Below, piece after piece: positions 28,592 to 38,332 of a DNA stretch of 52,909 nt. Position 1 is the first letter of the stretch. Each line of letters begins with the position of its first letter. The stretch spans positions 1-52,909 of the forward strand of contig PHBQ01000008.1 of the NCBI GenBank assembly GCA_002841975.1, written 5' to 3'. Origin of the DNA: Candidatus Cloacimonetes bacterium HGW-Cloacimonetes-1. Its GTDB lineage: Bacteria; Cloacimonadota; Cloacimonadia; Cloacimonadales; Cloacimonadaceae. The position numbers and the translations under genes are program-made. The notes under the pieces were generated by a model, which did not search any database, was not told the origin of the DNA, and saw only the letters and a program-made list of their open reading frames with translations.

Positions 28592-28663
28592 TACGGACTC
28601 ATTACGGACCCAATACGGACTAAGTCCGTATTGGGTCCGTGTTGATACCGTAATGAGTCCGTA
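28592..28663. repeat. Long nested palindrome
   Basis: The inner hairpin has perfect 18-bp arms, 28604-28621 (ACGGACCCAATACGGACT) and 28623-28640, around one central base. Outside it the 16-bp arms TACGGACTCATTACGG (28592-28607) and CCGTAATGAGTCCGTA (28648-28663) are also perfect complements; only the right side has a 7-base insertion (GTTGATA). The unit is built from repeated ACGGAC words. It could be a REP-like element or a bidirectional transcription end, though no T-run follows. Confidence 0.85.
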
Positions 28664-28852
28664 ATGCGAGTAAGGGCAAAAATGACAGAATTGTGGAGTG
28701 GACGGCACAAAATCCCATATATGATGGTACAGCAGAGAAAAGATACCGGAACCATTGTGTCGCCCACAAGGGGCTAACTCATTTTTAATTATGGCGTTAC
28801 GAGGGGCTCCGCTGCGCTGCGCACCCTCGCTAATACTACAACGCCCATTCAG

Positions 28853-28939
28853 GGCTTCAAGTCGCGACACTGCGTGTTATGGGGATGGTTTATTGCACAT
28901 TGGCTTCAAGTCGCGGCACTGCGTGATATGGGGATGGTT
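28853..28939. repeat. Two near-identical 38-bp direct repeats
   Basis: Copies at 28853-28890 and 28902-28939 begin GGCTTCAAGTCGCG and end ATGGGGATGGTT, differing at three or four positions, with a period of 49 bp. The sequence is GC-richer than the island to the left. No gene covers them; they look like a dispersed intergenic repeat of the host. Confidence 0.8.
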
Positions 28940-29050
28940 AAAGCTATCGCAGACGAGCCAGAGAGTCCCGATGAGACTTTATCAGCAGCATGCAACCCCT
29001 AGGCTGGCAGGAAATGCCCCAAAGCCAAACTGAAAGGTAGAATGGTAATG

Positions 29051-31741
29051 CTATTTCAGCATCAGCAGCTTGAGGGTTTCGCAAAAATCCTGGCTGCTGA
29101 GGCGATACAAATAGACCCCACTGGGGCAGGGTTTTCCCCGATCATCCCTGCCATCCCACTGCAGACTCATGCTACTGGCAGCGGGCTTGCCCGCATACAG
29201 ACAGCGCAGCAATTGCCCACGTGTATTATAGATCTCCAGACGGATGGGCAGAGATGGGTTTTTCACGCTAAAGCTAATAGTAGTACTGGGGTTAAAGGGA
29301 TTTGGGAAATTGCGATGCAGACTATTGCTGAGCGCGGGCAGAAGGTTCTCTTCGAGGGCTGTCCCATTGCCGGTGGTAAAGCGCCAGATCTGAGAATAAT
29401 TGCTATTTCCTGCAGCGTTTGTAGCTCCCACCCGCCAATAGTAGATCCTATTTGGCAACAGAGGGGCGGGAACCCAGGAGTTTTGGGTGATGCCTTGTAC
29501 TTCTTCGACCAGGGTGGAAAAGTAACCATCCGTTGCTATCTGCACCCGATAGGCATCAGCCTGGGCCACACTTTGCCAGCTCAGGGTGGGAGTAATGGAA
29601 GTGCCTGTGGTAAAGTTTGGAGGTGAAATCTGGTTGGGTACAGCAGGGACCTCACTTACTGCACCGGTACAAAAGCTCTGGACCGGGCAAAACATAGAGC
29701 TGGCCTCTCCACTGACACTGGCTACCCGCCAGTAATAGGTAGTAAAGGGAAGCAGCAAAGAGCAGAGATAGCTGGCTGTAGGAAAGGTGATGAGATTATA
29801 CGTGGGGCTATCAAAATTCGGAGTACTGGAAAGCTGGAAGTGGTAGCCCGTAGCGCCGGATACGCTTTGCCAACTGATCAAAGGATTGGTGGCAACGCCT
29901 GTGGCAAGATTATGTGGCAGGAGAGGGATGGGCACGGCCAGAGTGCTATTGATACTAAAAGGATAGGTGCTACTATCCTGCTGCGAGGTACCGATGAGGC
30001 TAATCCTGATCTGGCATTGCTCCGAATCCTGAACAGGGATATGCTCCCAAAGATAAGAGCCGGTATTGGGAGTACTCTCTGTGATCACAATCCAGTTCTG
30101 TCCCAGATCAGCAGAGTATTCCACACTAATATCTCCACTGTAGTTTTTGGCTTTCCAAGTGACCAGCTTATCGGTTCCGGAGATCATGGCATCACCCCAA
30201 TACGGAGCTGTAAGCTGGATCTGCGAGATCTTTACTTTAAAGCTGATAGTGTCACCGGCAAATCCTACATCATAGAGGTTTAAGCCACCCGGAGTGTTGA
30301 GGCTGGAATATCCACTGGGGGTGCTCACTTCGTTGATGACTTTGCGTCTGGATTCTGCCGAAAGAAAGGCTAACAAGATGTTGCCATCCTGGTTATTGTT
30401 TGCAGAATTTGGACGGTAGATAAACAATTCATCCGGTGGACCGTTGGAATTTCCCTGGGTATTTCGGTTCAATCGATATACCAGCAAGCCAGAGCCAGGA
30501 ATGTTTGAATCGAAGAACTCCCCAGCTTTCCGGTATTCCAGGATGTAAAATTCGTTTGCCACCCAAGAAGGAATGCGGTAAGAATTTGCGGAGGCTGATG
30601 TATTTATGGGCTGCAGAGTATAGGTGCCGCTTTGGTAAATGGCCGGAGGCGGATCTGTCCAATGTCCATACTGGTATCTCATCCAGGCTCCCGTGGTCAG
30701 ATATGGATTGCCGGTGTATGCCATGATGTCCCAAGCTCCCACAGGGCTTATGCTTTGATTGTAATAACGGTAGAGATCAGGAGCACCCAAAGTATGGAAA
30801 ATTTCATGTTTTAATACTATTGATCCATAGGCCGCTGCCTCGGACTCCATTGTTAAGGTATAATCGCTTATCCTGATCCCGTGAATATCGACATTTACAT
30901 TCCAAAGTGAATATTGATGTCCCCATAGCATCTCTGCCCAAGCACCGGAAGACCCTTGAACAATAAAGCAGACACTGTCCACCAACCCGTCACCATTGGC
31001 ATCAATCACCAGATCAGTGGCGATCTGTTGCTCTACATCGCTTACAGCCCTGCTTATCAATTCTGTTTCGCGGACCACCCAATATTCAAAACCGCCAGCT
31101 GGATAACCTTGGGGGTTGCTGGCAGAATAGGGCTGGTAATAGCCTCTGGGATAGATATCGGTGTAGGCTACTACGACATCAGCATGGGGAGCTGGAAAGA
31201 ATCTGGTGTCAATCTCCAATTGACCATAGGAAACAGCCAGAAAAAAACTCTTCAAGGAGTTATCCGCTTGAGCCGGAGAATTGAGCATGTCGTCAAAGGT
31301 GCTGAAGGGCAAGTTAAAATCGGGATCATCGGCAAACTTGATGAAGATGGAGATATTTTTAACCAACCCGGTGGTTGGGGTATTCCTGCTGCCATAATTA
31401 CGGCGCACAGCTTCAGCTCTGGCATACTTCTGCTCCAGCTGGCTGGGGCTGATGTTGATGCCCGGTTGCAGTGCCATAGGGTGATCTCTGCCAGCTATGA
31501 GGTCTGTGGGTACCAAATATTCACCTTCTCTGCGGCAATATACGTAATAGCCTTCATCATTTTGGACAATGGTATAGTTTTCGGCATCATGCACCCAGTT
31601 ATGAAACTCATCACCTGAAGCATATATTCGAAGCGCAGTGCCATCCGGCTGATATACATCCAGAGGCATCATCGTAAGCGGTGCTGCAGCTAAAGCAGCA
31701 ATAGCAGTAAGACATAGGATCACGCAGAATAGGCTTTTCAT
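29051..31741 (-). CDS. Secreted M6-type metalloprotease with FN3 domains and C-terminal sorting domain
   Basis: An 896-aa secreted protein. The start at 31741 gives a clean signal peptide (MKSLFCVILCLTAIAALAAA) with GGAGG upstream; an earlier in-frame Met lacks both. The M6 (immune inhibitor A-like) catalytic site is HEIFHTLGAPDLY (312-324), with HEIFH as the zinc motif. After it come Ig/FN3-like modules (two related blocks starting PIPLLPHNLATGVATNPLISWQ and PNQISPPNFTTGTSITPTLSWQ). At the end is a type A-like sorting domain (NFPNPFNPSTTISF, YNTRGQLL, WDGRDDRG, SGVYLYRL). It is predicted to be exported and surface-attached or released. It is followed (upstream on the chromosome) by the repeat-rich gap. 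Confidence 0.9.
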   Translation of the reverse strand: MKSLFCVILCLTAIAALAAAPLTMMPLDVYQPDGTALRIYASGDEFHNWVHDAENYTIVQNDEGYYVYCRREGEYLVPTDLIAGRDHPMALQPGINISPSQLEQKYARAEAVRRNYGSRNTPTTGLVKNISIFIKFADDPDFNLPFSTFDDMLNSPAQADNSLKSFFLAVSYGQLEIDTRFFPAPHADVVVAYTDIYPRGYYQPYSASNPQGYPAGGFEYWVVRETELISRAVSDVEQQIATDLVIDANGDGLVDSVCFIVQGSSGAWAEMLWGHQYSLWNVNVDIHGIRISDYTLTMESEAAAYGSIVLKHEIFHTLGAPDLYRYYNQSISPVGAWDIMAYTGNPYLTTGAWMRYQYGHWTDPPPAIYQSGTYTLQPINTSASANSYRIPSWVANEFYILEYRKAGEFFDSNIPGSGLLVYRLNRNTQGNSNGPPDELFIYRPNSANNNQDGNILLAFLSAESRRKVINEVSTPSGYSSLNTPGGLNLYDVGFAGDTISFKVKISQIQLTAPYWGDAMISGTDKLVTWKAKNYSGDISVEYSADLGQNWIVITESTPNTGSYLWEHIPVQDSEQCQIRISLIGTSQQDSSTYPFSINSTLAVPIPLLPHNLATGVATNPLISWQSVSGATGYHFQLSSTPNFDSPTYNLITFPTASYLCSLLLPFTTYYWRVASVSGEASSMFCPVQSFCTGAVSEVPAVPNQISPPNFTTGTSITPTLSWQSVAQADAYRVQIATDGYFSTLVEEVQGITQNSWVPAPLLPNRIYYWRVGATNAAGNSNYSQIWRFTTGNGTALEENLLPALSNSLHRNFPNPFNPSTTISFSVKNPSLPIRLEIYNTRGQLLRCLYAGKPAASSMSLQWDGRDDRGKPCPSGVYLYRLSSQDFCETLKLLMLK

Positions 31742-31805
31742 GGTGCCTCCAGACTTTATCGTGGCGCTGAAGCCGGATCTTGGGTTCATGACATTATTGT
31801 GTGCA

Positions 31806-34013
31806 TTACTTGATCAATACTATCCTGCGGGTCTGGCTTACAGTCCCGGCTTTGATGCGGATAAAATAGATACCAGATGCTACTTGTTTATCCAATGCAT
31901 CTTTGCCATCCCAGATCAGGGCATGCTCTCCTTTGGGGAGGATGCCGCTATGCAGGAGTCTTACTTTCTGTCCCTTCAGGTTATATACTTCCAGCTCAAT
32001 CGGGATTTGCTCTGTGAGTTTCAGTTCCAGTGTAGTGAAGCTTTTGAAGGGATTGGGATAGGGCAGTCCCATGATACCGGGCGCAGCGGGAATGACAAGA
32101 TCGTTGTTTGCTACCCAATCCTCATGCTCAAGGATTATCAAGCCACTTCCATCACATACCAGAAGACGATTGCGACCGATATAAAAAGGCTTTTCAGCTC
32201 GAAATGTGTTGATCCGAGAAAAATCCGCATTTAGGATATCGAATCCCATATCTTGCCGGCCCATGATAAAGCGCTGTTCACCATCGTAAGACGCAAAACG
32301 ATTATCAATGCATGTACTGGGTAAAACGCCGCTACTGATAGGGATATCCGGATTTGATACGTTGAAAACAGGGCTATTGGGTGAAATGGACATAATCATG
32401 TGATCAGCGCTGAACAAGCCGTTGGAGGGAGGGAGGGGAAATTCACCAAGGATCTGCATATCACCGGTGGGGTTTATGCGATAAAAGCGCATACTGTTAC
32501 CATTGGGATATTCATACATCAGTGCTGCAAAATGATGGGGGCTATAGAACATCATGTCTATGACGCTGGATTGCCCAATAGAGCAGCTGGCATAATTGGT
32601 AACGACACCATTATTTAGCTGATATGCTTTGATCGCAAAGTTACTATTTTCTGTCACGACAGATAGGATAGTATTACCCCAAGTGCTTAGATTTAGGTAG
32701 CTTTGGGGTATGCTAAAGCTCTGAACGGTATAGCTGCCATCAGGATCCAATCTCAATAACTCACAGGATGTGCCATTGCTGAAGATCAGTTGGTTTTCTG
32801 CATATCGAAAGCTGTTCTGCTTCAAACTGAGGGTGTTGCTAAAATCCAGCCAACCGCGAGCCTCAATATCATAAAGCTTCTTCTGACTATACAATTGACT
32901 ATCAGAAAACAGCACATAGCGATTGAGCAACACAGTTTCAAATAAATGACCCTCACCCTCCCAGAGCAATTGTCCAGGGATGAAATTGTGATCAAATCTT
33001 CTTACCTCGGTGGATCCGATGTGTATGTAGCCTCCGCTAACCGCATGAAAAACACCCGGTACAAATATATCCCGTTGAAACTCAAAGCCCCACTCTCCCT
33101 CTGAGGGCGTGTAGCAACGCAGTATTTGTATGTAGCTGCTACTGGCCATGCCATGAAGACTTACCCGGTTATCCTCCACGATACAATCCCAGATCACCAG
33201 CATCGGGACATACATCATCCAGTCTATTGATAACAGAACTGTATCCGTGGAAGAGCAGCGGATGATGTTGCTCCCGAAAGAGTTCGCTGTGGCGAAATGC
33301 AGTTTCTCATTATGTACAAAGGCAGCAGAAATCATCTCTCCTTCTGGCAGTGTGGGCAGTATTGTCGTGTAATTTATTTGTAAAAGATCTGGGCTAAAGT
33401 ACAGGTCTCCCCTGGCAAGTAAGATGCAGTACCCGCCACCGTAGGGTAAAATTTGCGCGACTATCCCATTGGTTCCCGGGATTTGATGGCGTGCCAACAG
33501 CGCACAGCTTCCGGGAGTGGAGATATCGTAAACATCGAGGTAATAAGTATATTGGTAACCTTGACCGTCAGGACTTGCCACATTGCTTACCAGCATGAGA
33601 TTTCCGATGATCTGAAAATATGATAGATCAATGAACCCAACCATAGCTTGCAGAGCCAGCTCCTCTTGAAAGGCCAGAGCATGGTTTGAGATCTGATACA
33701 CCAATACACTGCCACACTGGGTAGGAACATAAACCCGATCTCCATATAGGCCAAGTTTCCGCACCATTGCATGGGGTTTGTGGTAGAACAATTGCTGGGT
33801 TCGGATGCATTGATCTCCAGCGATTTCATACATGCTAATGCTATAATATCCATAGGCTATGAAATGTGTTTCATCCAGGGCAATCACTCCGGCGAAATCG
33901 TAAGATCCCAGACCGAGAGTATCCACTATGCTGAACTGGACCTCGGCTTTTAACTGCCAACTAAGTAGCAAGAAAGCGGCGCATAGAATAATTACTAATT
34001 TCTTCAATTTCAT
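31806..34013 (-). CDS. Secreted protein with propeller-like repeats and C-terminal sorting domain
   Basis: A 735-aa protein with a signal peptide (MKLKKLVIILCAAFLLLSW...KA). The body (about 25-640) is built of repeated beta-rich segments of the LVIVD/propeller kind, for example YDFAGVIALDETHFIAYGYY and GLYGDRVYVPTQCGSVLVYQI. The C-terminal ~90 residues form a sorting domain (YPNPFKSFTTLEL, YNLKGQKVRLL, WDGKDALDK, SGIYFIRI). No enzyme motif is visible. It lies 64 nt upstream of the protease gene on the same strand, so the two may be co-transcribed. Confidence 0.82.
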   Translation of the reverse strand: MKLKKLVIILCAAFLLLSWQLKAEVQFSIVDTLGLGSYDFAGVIALDETHFIAYGYYSISMYEIAGDQCIRTQQLFYHKPHAMVRKLGLYGDRVYVPTQCGSVLVYQISNHALAFQEELALQAMVGFIDLSYFQIIGNLMLVSNVASPDGQGYQYTYYLDVYDISTPGSCALLARHQIPGTNGIVAQILPYGGGYCILLARGDLYFSPDLLQINYTTILPTLPEGEMISAAFVHNEKLHFATANSFGSNIIRCSSTDTVLLSIDWMMYVPMLVIWDCIVEDNRVSLHGMASSSYIQILRCYTPSEGEWGFEFQRDIFVPGVFHAVSGGYIHIGSTEVRRFDHNFIPGQLLWEGEGHLFETVLLNRYVLFSDSQLYSQKKLYDIEARGWLDFSNTLSLKQNSFRYAENQLIFSNGTSCELLRLDPDGSYTVQSFSIPQSYLNLSTWGNTILSVVTENSNFAIKAYQLNNGVVTNYASCSIGQSSVIDMMFYSPHHFAALMYEYPNGNSMRFYRINPTGDMQILGEFPLPPSNGLFSADHMIMSISPNSPVFNVSNPDIPISSGVLPSTCIDNRFASYDGEQRFIMGRQDMGFDILNADFSRINTFRAEKPFYIGRNRLLVCDGSGLIILEHEDWVANNDLVIPAAPGIMGLPYPNPFKSFTTLELKLTEQIPIELEVYNLKGQKVRLLHSGILPKGEHALIWDGKDALDKQVASGIYFIRIKAGTVSQTRRIVLIK

Positions 34014-34315
34014 GCAGCGTAATATCTGTTACGATGATTAGACTGTCAAGTAATAATAATTTTGGATGTTTCATTATTTTGAGATAACTTGATAGTATTC
34101 CAGATCCAGCCCTGCTAAATGGATCATTGACTTCCGGGGCACTGAACTCTTGGTTTGAAAACTCAGTTTCATGAAAACCAAAGTTTCAAACCTAATGGAA
34201 GCAGAGGATAAGCTAAGATTTTGGTAAAATGCCTTGACTGAATTGTGAACAGAGATCTGGCTGAATCTTTCAGCTATCAAATTATTTTACACATACATAA
34301 TGGGATGTAATCGCT
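34014..34315. promoter_or_regulatory. Divergent intergenic region with inverted repeat
   Basis: This 302-bp gap separates the minus-strand secreted-protein gene from the plus-strand kinase gene. It holds an inverted repeat with 9-bp arms, GGTTTGAAA (34152-34160) and TTTCAAACC (34184-34192), enclosing a smaller palindrome TTTCATGAAA (34167-34176). This could be an operator or a dyad binding site. A TTGACT (34233-34238) may be a -35 for the kinase gene but no good -10 pairs with it. No GG-N10-GC sigma-54 site was found on either strand. Confidence 0.45.
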
Positions 34316-36250
34316 ATGGAAAAGCTGCTCAAAAAGGATCGGAAAATTGCACCTGAAGTAGGTGCGCTCATTCAGAAAGCATATCAGTTCATGACATCTG
34401 ATCCTGCGGAATGCATCCGTCTCGGCCAGGAAGCGCTGGAACTATCTAAAAAACACAAGTTCGATTTTGGGATGGGTCACGCCTATATCCATATCGGACT
34501 GGGGCACTATCATCGCGGTGAACTGGCTCCAGCAATGGAGAATAACAAACTGGCAGAAGCTACATTCAGGGAAATTGGTAACATTCATGGCCTGCGATCC
34601 GTATATAACAATATCGGAACAATTTATGATGACTGGGATGACCGCGATAAAGCCCTGCAATACTACAAAATGAACCTGGATTTACAGCAAGAGGGTGACG
34701 ACCCCAAGCTGAAGTGTAATATTTTGCTCAATATCGGCATTATTCATTACCGGTCACTGGATTATCAGGCTGCCCGCCAATGTTATCAGGCTTCCCTGGA
34801 TCTGTCCCGAAGCATAGGCTTTGCCTATGGTGAGAGTAATGCTTTACACGTTCTGGGCAAAATCCGGCAAAGCGAGAATGATCTTGAGGGAGCTTTAGTT
34901 CTTTTCCGGCAAGCACTCCTCATAGCAGAGCAGGAAAACCTGACCACCCGGGTTATTTCGATTCTTGATAACATTGCCAAGGGATATCTGAAGTGCCAGG
35001 ATTATCAAAGGGCAATAGACTACTTCAGCCGGGCCAGAGAAAAAGCTCTAAATATCAATGACAAGCAAACACTTTCCTGGATTGCGTTACAATTTGCCAC
35101 GATTTACCAAGCAACCGGTGACCGGGAAAATCAAAAAGCCAATCTGGAGCTATGCCTATCCCTGGCTCTCCCGGGGCAGTACAGATTGTTTGCCGTCAAT
35201 GCTCTGCGGGAGCTTGCCCAAGTATATGAAAACGAAGGCGATTATAAAAAAGCGCTGGAGACATACTGGCAATACCAGGAAATGAACAATTACCTCACAG
35301 ACCAATCCCGGGTCAATCACATTGAACAGCTCCGGGTGCAGATGCAGGTTGATGAAAAAGAGCGGGAAATGGAACTTAGCCGCAAAACGAACCTGGCTTT
35401 GGAAAAGAAAAACAAACTGATAAACCGGCAAAAAAACAAGCTGGAAAAAGCGGAAAAAGCCTTGAAAGAATGGAATCATACTCTGGAAACACGCGTGCAG
35501 GATGAGATCAAGAAGAGGCAGCAACAGGAGCAAATCGTCATCCAAAAATCCAAACTGGAATCTTTGGGCAGTTTGGCAGCGGGAATTGCACACGAGATCA
35601 ACCAGCCGCTCGGGATGATAAATATCGGTCTCCAGAATTTGTTTAACAAGCTCCGCTCGGGTGGTGTCACTCAGGAATATACTGCCGAAAAGGCTGCGTA
35701 TTTCACGGAAAACATAGACCGTATCAGTAAAATTATCGATCATATCCGCATATTTTCCCGCGATCAGCAATCCGAAACCCCGGAAAAAACCGATGCCCGG
35801 ACCGTGATCAGCAACGCCCTATCCATGATGCAAACTCAATGTAAAGAGCATAATATCAAGATCGATCTCGACCTGCCGGAACTGCCCATGCCTGTTTTCG
35901 GCAATAAATACAGGCTGGAGCAGGTGATCCTCAACCTGCTTTCCAATGCCAAAGCTGCAGTGGAAGAAAAGTACGACAGCTATGATGATACAAAACGGAT
36001 TACAATTCGAAACTACCTTTGCGAGCAGCAGATTTGCATCGAAGTGGAGGATAATGGCAGTGGAATTCGGAGTGAACATCTCGACCGCATCTTCGAGCCG
36101 TTTTTTACTACCAAAAGCGAGAGTATGGGTACCGGTCTGGGGTTATCTATTTGTTATGGGATCATTCGGGATATGAACGGCACGATAGATTGCCGTAGTG
36201 AAAAGGGCCAGGGTACTGTGATGACTATCGAATTGCCGGTTTGTACCTAA
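34316..36250 (+). CDS. Cytoplasmic TPR histidine kinase
   Basis: A 644-aa kinase without transmembrane segments. Residues about 15-330 are TPR repeats (for example [48 protein letters not shown], and several more). A coiled coil follows at about 335-410, then the dimerisation H-box with H426 ([17 protein letters not shown]), an N-box ([11 protein letters not shown]), the DNGSGI loop and [12 protein letters not shown]. It should sense a cytoplasmic or protein partner through the TPRs. It is 13 nt upstream of the NtrC-type regulator, its obvious partner. Confidence 0.93.
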   Translation: MEKLLKKDRKIAPEVGALIQKAYQFMTSDPAECIRLGQEALELSKKHKFDFGMGHAYIHIGLGHYHRGELAPAMENNKLAEATFREIGNIHGLRSVYNNIGTIYDDWDDRDKALQYYKMNLDLQQEGDDPKLKCNILLNIGIIHYRSLDYQAARQCYQASLDLSRSIGFAYGESNALHVLGKIRQSENDLEGALVLFRQALLIAEQENLTTRVISILDNIAKGYLKCQDYQRAIDYFSRAREKALNINDKQTLSWIALQFATIYQATGDRENQKANLELCLSLALPGQYRLFAVNALRELAQVYENEGDYKKALETYWQYQEMNNYLTDQSRVNHIEQLRVQMQVDEKEREMELSRKTNLALEKKNKLINRQKNKLEKAEKALKEWNHTLETRVQDEIKKRQQQEQIVIQKSKLESLGSLAAGIAHEINQPLGMINIGLQNLFNKLRSGGVTQEYTAEKAAYFTENIDRISKIIDHIRIFSRDQQSETPEKTDARTVISNALSMMQTQCKEHNIKIDLDLPELPMPVFGNKYRLEQVILNLLSNAKAAVEEKYDSYDDTKRITIRNYLCEQQICIEVEDNGSGIRSEHLDRIFEPFFTTKSESMGTGLGLSICYGIIRDMNGTIDCRSEKGQGTVMTIELPVCT

Positions 36251-36263
36251 AAAGGAGAGTATG

Positions 36264-37655
<1,392 letters not shown>

Positions 37656-37669
37656 TAGATGGGGATGTG

Positions 37670-37687
37670 GTAGGATCGTAATCCTAC
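37670..37687. other. Short palindrome after the regulator gene
   Basis: GTAGGAT-CGTA-ATCCTAC has perfect 7-bp arms with a 4-base loop, 15 nt after the regulator stop. There is no T-run after it, so it is not a standard intrinsic terminator; it may be a weak terminator, an mRNA-end structure or a protein-binding site. Confidence 0.5.
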
Positions 37688-37696
37688 CCTACGTCC

Positions 37697-37867
37697 GAAA
37701 GCGTTCAGCTGGCTGAACGGAATTGGATATCACACTAAGGCATTGGCAACTATCCACTTACTGTCTGTTAAGCCTACATTTAACCTCAAGTCCGCTGCAC
37801 GAAAGCGTTCACCTGAATCACATCATATTGTGCTATTTGATCATTTAACAAGCGTTTAGCTACACGG
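37697..37867 (+). promoter_or_regulatory. Candidate upstream activator sites for the NtrC-type regulator
   Basis: Three related sites share GCGTT(C/T)A: a perfect dyad CGTTCAGCTGGCTGAACG (37702-37719, 8-bp arms), GAAAGCGTTCACCTGAATCA (37801-37820) and AAGCGTTTAGCTACACGG (37850-37867). The first two also share the prefix GAAAGCGTTCA. They lie about 10 to 175 bp upstream of the sigma-54 site, the usual range for NtrC-family enhancers. Binding by the adjacent regulator is inferred. Confidence 0.55.
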
Positions 37868-37872
37868 ATTTC

Positions 37873-37890
37873 TTTGGCTCCGCATTTGCT
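37873..37890 (+). promoter_or_regulatory. Sigma-54 promoter (-24/-12)
   Basis: TTTGGCTCCGCATTTGCT matches the TGGC-N7-TTGC(A/T) consensus, with GG at 37876-37877 and GC at 37888-37889 separated by exactly 10 bases. Transcription would start near 37901, just before the GAGG ribosome-binding site of the gene at 37912. The adjacent sigma-54 activator gene and the upstream repeat sites support it. Confidence 0.75.
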
Positions 37891-37911
37891 CTATATAGAA
37901 CTGAGGTGCAA

Positions 37912-38244
37912 ATGGAAAAAGTGATCGTCTATCTATCTCGATATTTAGAAAGCAATGAGATGTCTGAGTATTTTCACAATCAAGGTTTTGAAGCGCTGAT
38001 TACAGATCAGCGTTCAACCCTGCTCACGGCTTATAGCCAGGAGACTTTTGCGAAAGTTTATTTGGAAATCAGCAACTTTTCGGACATCCTGTTGATAAAT
38101 TCTATCAAGGAGATCAATAGTGATGCGGACATAGTGCTGATCGTGAAACCCCACTTGAGAGACATAATAGGCGTTCTGCAAAATAACAACTATCGGGTCA
38201 TCAACAATATCATGAACGGTTCAAGCTCGTACCATAACCCATGA
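37912..38244 (+). CDS. Receiver-like (degenerate) small protein
   Basis: A 110-aa protein with the alternating strand-helix pattern of a receiver domain (KVIVYLSRYLESNEMSEYFHNQGFEALI, DILLINSIKE, DADIVLIVKPHLRDIIGVLQNNNYRVI). The acidic pair after beta-1 is replaced by Y-L-S and the beta-3 Asp position lacks the usual D-x-x-x-P context, so it probably cannot be phosphorylated. The start at 37912 (ATG) has GAGG 5 nt upstream; a GTG at 37906 overlaps that site. It is the first gene after the sigma-54 promoter and 88 nt before the giant secreted protein. A pseudo-receiver partner of the kinase/regulator pair is plausible. Confidence 0.6.
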   Translation: MEKVIVYLSRYLESNEMSEYFHNQGFEALITDQRSTLLTAYSQETFAKVYLEISNFSDILLINSIKEINSDADIVLIVKPHLRDIIGVLQNNNYRVINNIMNGSSSYHNP

Positions 38245-38332
38245 GTAGCATAGTGCGCCCTCATCACCGATGTGCCGGGGACAATGTACCGCACGTCATA
38301 GAATAGATAATCTAAATTATACAGGAGAAAAA

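Larger units (their letters stand above)
28154..29050. other. Gene-free interval (about 0.9 kb) between island cargo and resident genes
   Basis: No convincing gene is present. A short open frame (28098-28295, + strand, no ATG start) ends in LELSELLSPKAIS and overlaps the peptidase end; it may be a gene remnant. The rest contains an array of about 21-bp repeats (28302-28480), a long palindrome (28592-28663) and two 38-bp direct repeats (28853-28939). Antisense frames here run through the palindrome and are not believable genes. Confidence 0.7.

Noticed and set aside
28457-28870. 137-aa minus-strand open frame
   Set aside because: It runs through the long palindrome and repeat DNA, giving low-complexity sequence (NTDSLRTQYGLSPYWV) with no sign of a domain.
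30956-31618. 220-aa plus-strand open frame inside the M6 protease gene
   Set aside because: It lies antisense over the signal/propeptide and catalytic region of a well-supported protease.
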